Part shown: positions 63,279 through 64,000 of the stretch, piece by piece
How the letters are laid out: each line of letters begins with the position of its first letter
How positions within the stretch are numbered: position 1 is the first letter of the stretch
Assembly (NCBI GenBank): GCA_001643675.2
Contig: LSRY02000019.1
Coordinates: 1,374,001 to 1,438,000, forward strand
Source: Monocercomonoides exilis
Taxonomy: Eukaryota; Preaxostyla; Oxymonadida; Polymastigidae
DNA: 64,000 nt
Direction: 5' to 3'
The notes under the pieces: generated by a model
What the model was told of the DNA's origin: nothing
The model's database searches: none
What the model saw: only the letters and a program-made list of their open reading frames with translations
Position numbers and translations under genes: made by a program

Positions 63279-64000
63279 CTTTCTTCTCTTTCTTCTGCTG
63301 CTTCAACGCCTTCTTCTTCAGCTTCTTCCTCTTCTTTTCTGTCAGCCAACATTTTATCTGTGACTGATGCTGAACATTCTCCTTCTCTTCCTCTTCTGCC
63401 TCATCAACAATTGCAACACAACAATATACCATCATCATCATCATCATCTTCTTCTTCTTCTTTGTCTTCTTCTTCAACTTTAACTTCCTCTTCTTCTTCT
63501 TCCTCTTCTTCCTCATCTCCTTCTCCCTCTCTCTCCTCCCCAGACTCTCCTCCCCTTGTGATTCCTGCCCCTCCTCTCAGAAAAGCGTCCACAAACACGC
63601 GAATGCAGCAGTTTGTGTATGGGATGATGTCATTTTTGGAGTGTTTGCCGGCAGACGAGAGAGAAAAAACAGCAAAACAGAACGAGAAAAGAGGAGGAAA
63701 CGGAAGAAGTGGCATGGGAAGCAACAATCGACAAGGGAATTCTTTTCATTCTTCTCCTTTATCATCTTCATCATCATCATCTTCTTCTTCTTTAGACAAA
63801 AGAAGAAGTCCTCTTTCTTTGTCTCCAATCAAATTTGAGCCATTGTCAGTGACAGAAAGTGAGAAGGAAGCAAAAAGAGACAGAAATGTTAACATTTCAC
63901 AGAAGGACAAAAGAAACATGAACAACAGCATTAATTCATTGAATAACAGATCCAACATTAACAATTTTGGAAATGAAAGCAAACAAAGGAGCAATCTTCA
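55580..64000 (+). CDS. Giant poly-serine protein with TPR-like N-terminus (3' partial)
   Basis: Model: exons 55580-55708, 55761-55853, 55916-55978, then one long exon from 56028 that is still open at the end of the window. This gives more than 2700 residues. The first 120 residues look like TPR helices (LPSFWRPYYLIGIANIRLNN, then YARAAKFLIYAKERLPSN, then NAIDFHLTTCAYYSSL). From about 56500 the protein is dominated by long Ser runs (TCT, TCC, TCA codons) with Pro/Leu/Gln-rich parts, Met-Asn and Met-Gln repeats (58900-59280), and a KEKEKE block (57900-57990). An RERERE block sits near 61030-61080, followed by Glu/Lys-rich and acidic segments to about 62450. A few less biased islands (60860-60960, 61870-62040, 63590-63690) may be folded. 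No catalytic domain is recognisable. Introns are 52, 62 and 49 bases with GTGAG and GTTTG donors. Minus-strand and other-frame ORFs here are shadows. Confidence 0.8.

Overview
The window looks like nuclear DNA of a compact, intron-bearing protist. The best fit is an anaerobic metamonad of the oxymonad/Preaxostyla type (Monocercomonoides-like). This is inference from architecture, not from a database match. The support is: AT-rich intergenic DNA with GC-richer genes; short AT-rich introns (about 50-140 nt); all three stop codons used as stops, so a standard code; very large intronless beta-helix surface proteins; TTAGGG-type telomeric sequence; and strictly eukaryotic genes (SPX phosphate transporter, ceramide synthase, GILT, nucleostemin-type GTPase).

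Layout. 1-6438 (+): 3' part of a giant beta-helix membrane protein with a kinase-like tail. 9224-12113 (-): spliced SPX-SLC13 low-affinity phosphate transporter. About 13403-15625 (-): long charged ORF of unknown function. 16774-24039 (+): a second giant beta-helix/kinase-like protein whose tail is almost identical in DNA to the first. 27308-29419 (+): five-exon fusion of a plant-type LRR ectodomain to a GILT-like thioredoxin-fold domain. 30119-31600 (-): six-exon ceramide synthase, divergent from 31703-37795 (+), a six-exon Schlafen AlbA_2/STAND NTPase with huge Ser-rich segments. 38818-43686 (-): a third beta-helix surface protein without the kinase-like tail. 44489-46905 (-): decayed DIRS/tyrosine-recombinase retrotransposon. 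46950-51700: gene-free stretch with several inverted-repeat elements, a tRNA-like sequence and interstitial telomere-like repeats. 51764-53779 (+): circularly permuted GTPase of the nucleostemin/Nug1 group. 54515-55462 (-): four-exon multi-pass membrane protein, divergent from 55580->64000 (+), a giant poly-serine protein with a TPR-like N-terminus that runs off the window.

How the genes relate. Three of the large genes belong to one surface-protein family: signal peptide, beta-helix repeats with recurring Cys/Gly signatures, a conserved juxtamembrane module and one TM helix. Two of them add the same cytoplasmic kinase-like tail, so they are built like receptors although the catalytic motifs are missing. 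The tail DNA is a mosaic of identical and diverged blocks, as expected from gene conversion. The intron-bearing genes are mostly housekeeping: phosphate and sphingolipid metabolism, ribosome assembly. Their introns show a recurrent 5' splice site of the form GTNTG.

Most novel candidates: the AlbA_2-STAND protein, which resembles an innate-immunity-type NTPase; the LRR-GILT fusion; the beta-helix receptor-like pseudokinases with a converted tail; and the giant poly-Ser protein. Exon structures were read by eye from frame continuity, GT/AG signals and family fit. They should be treated as models.
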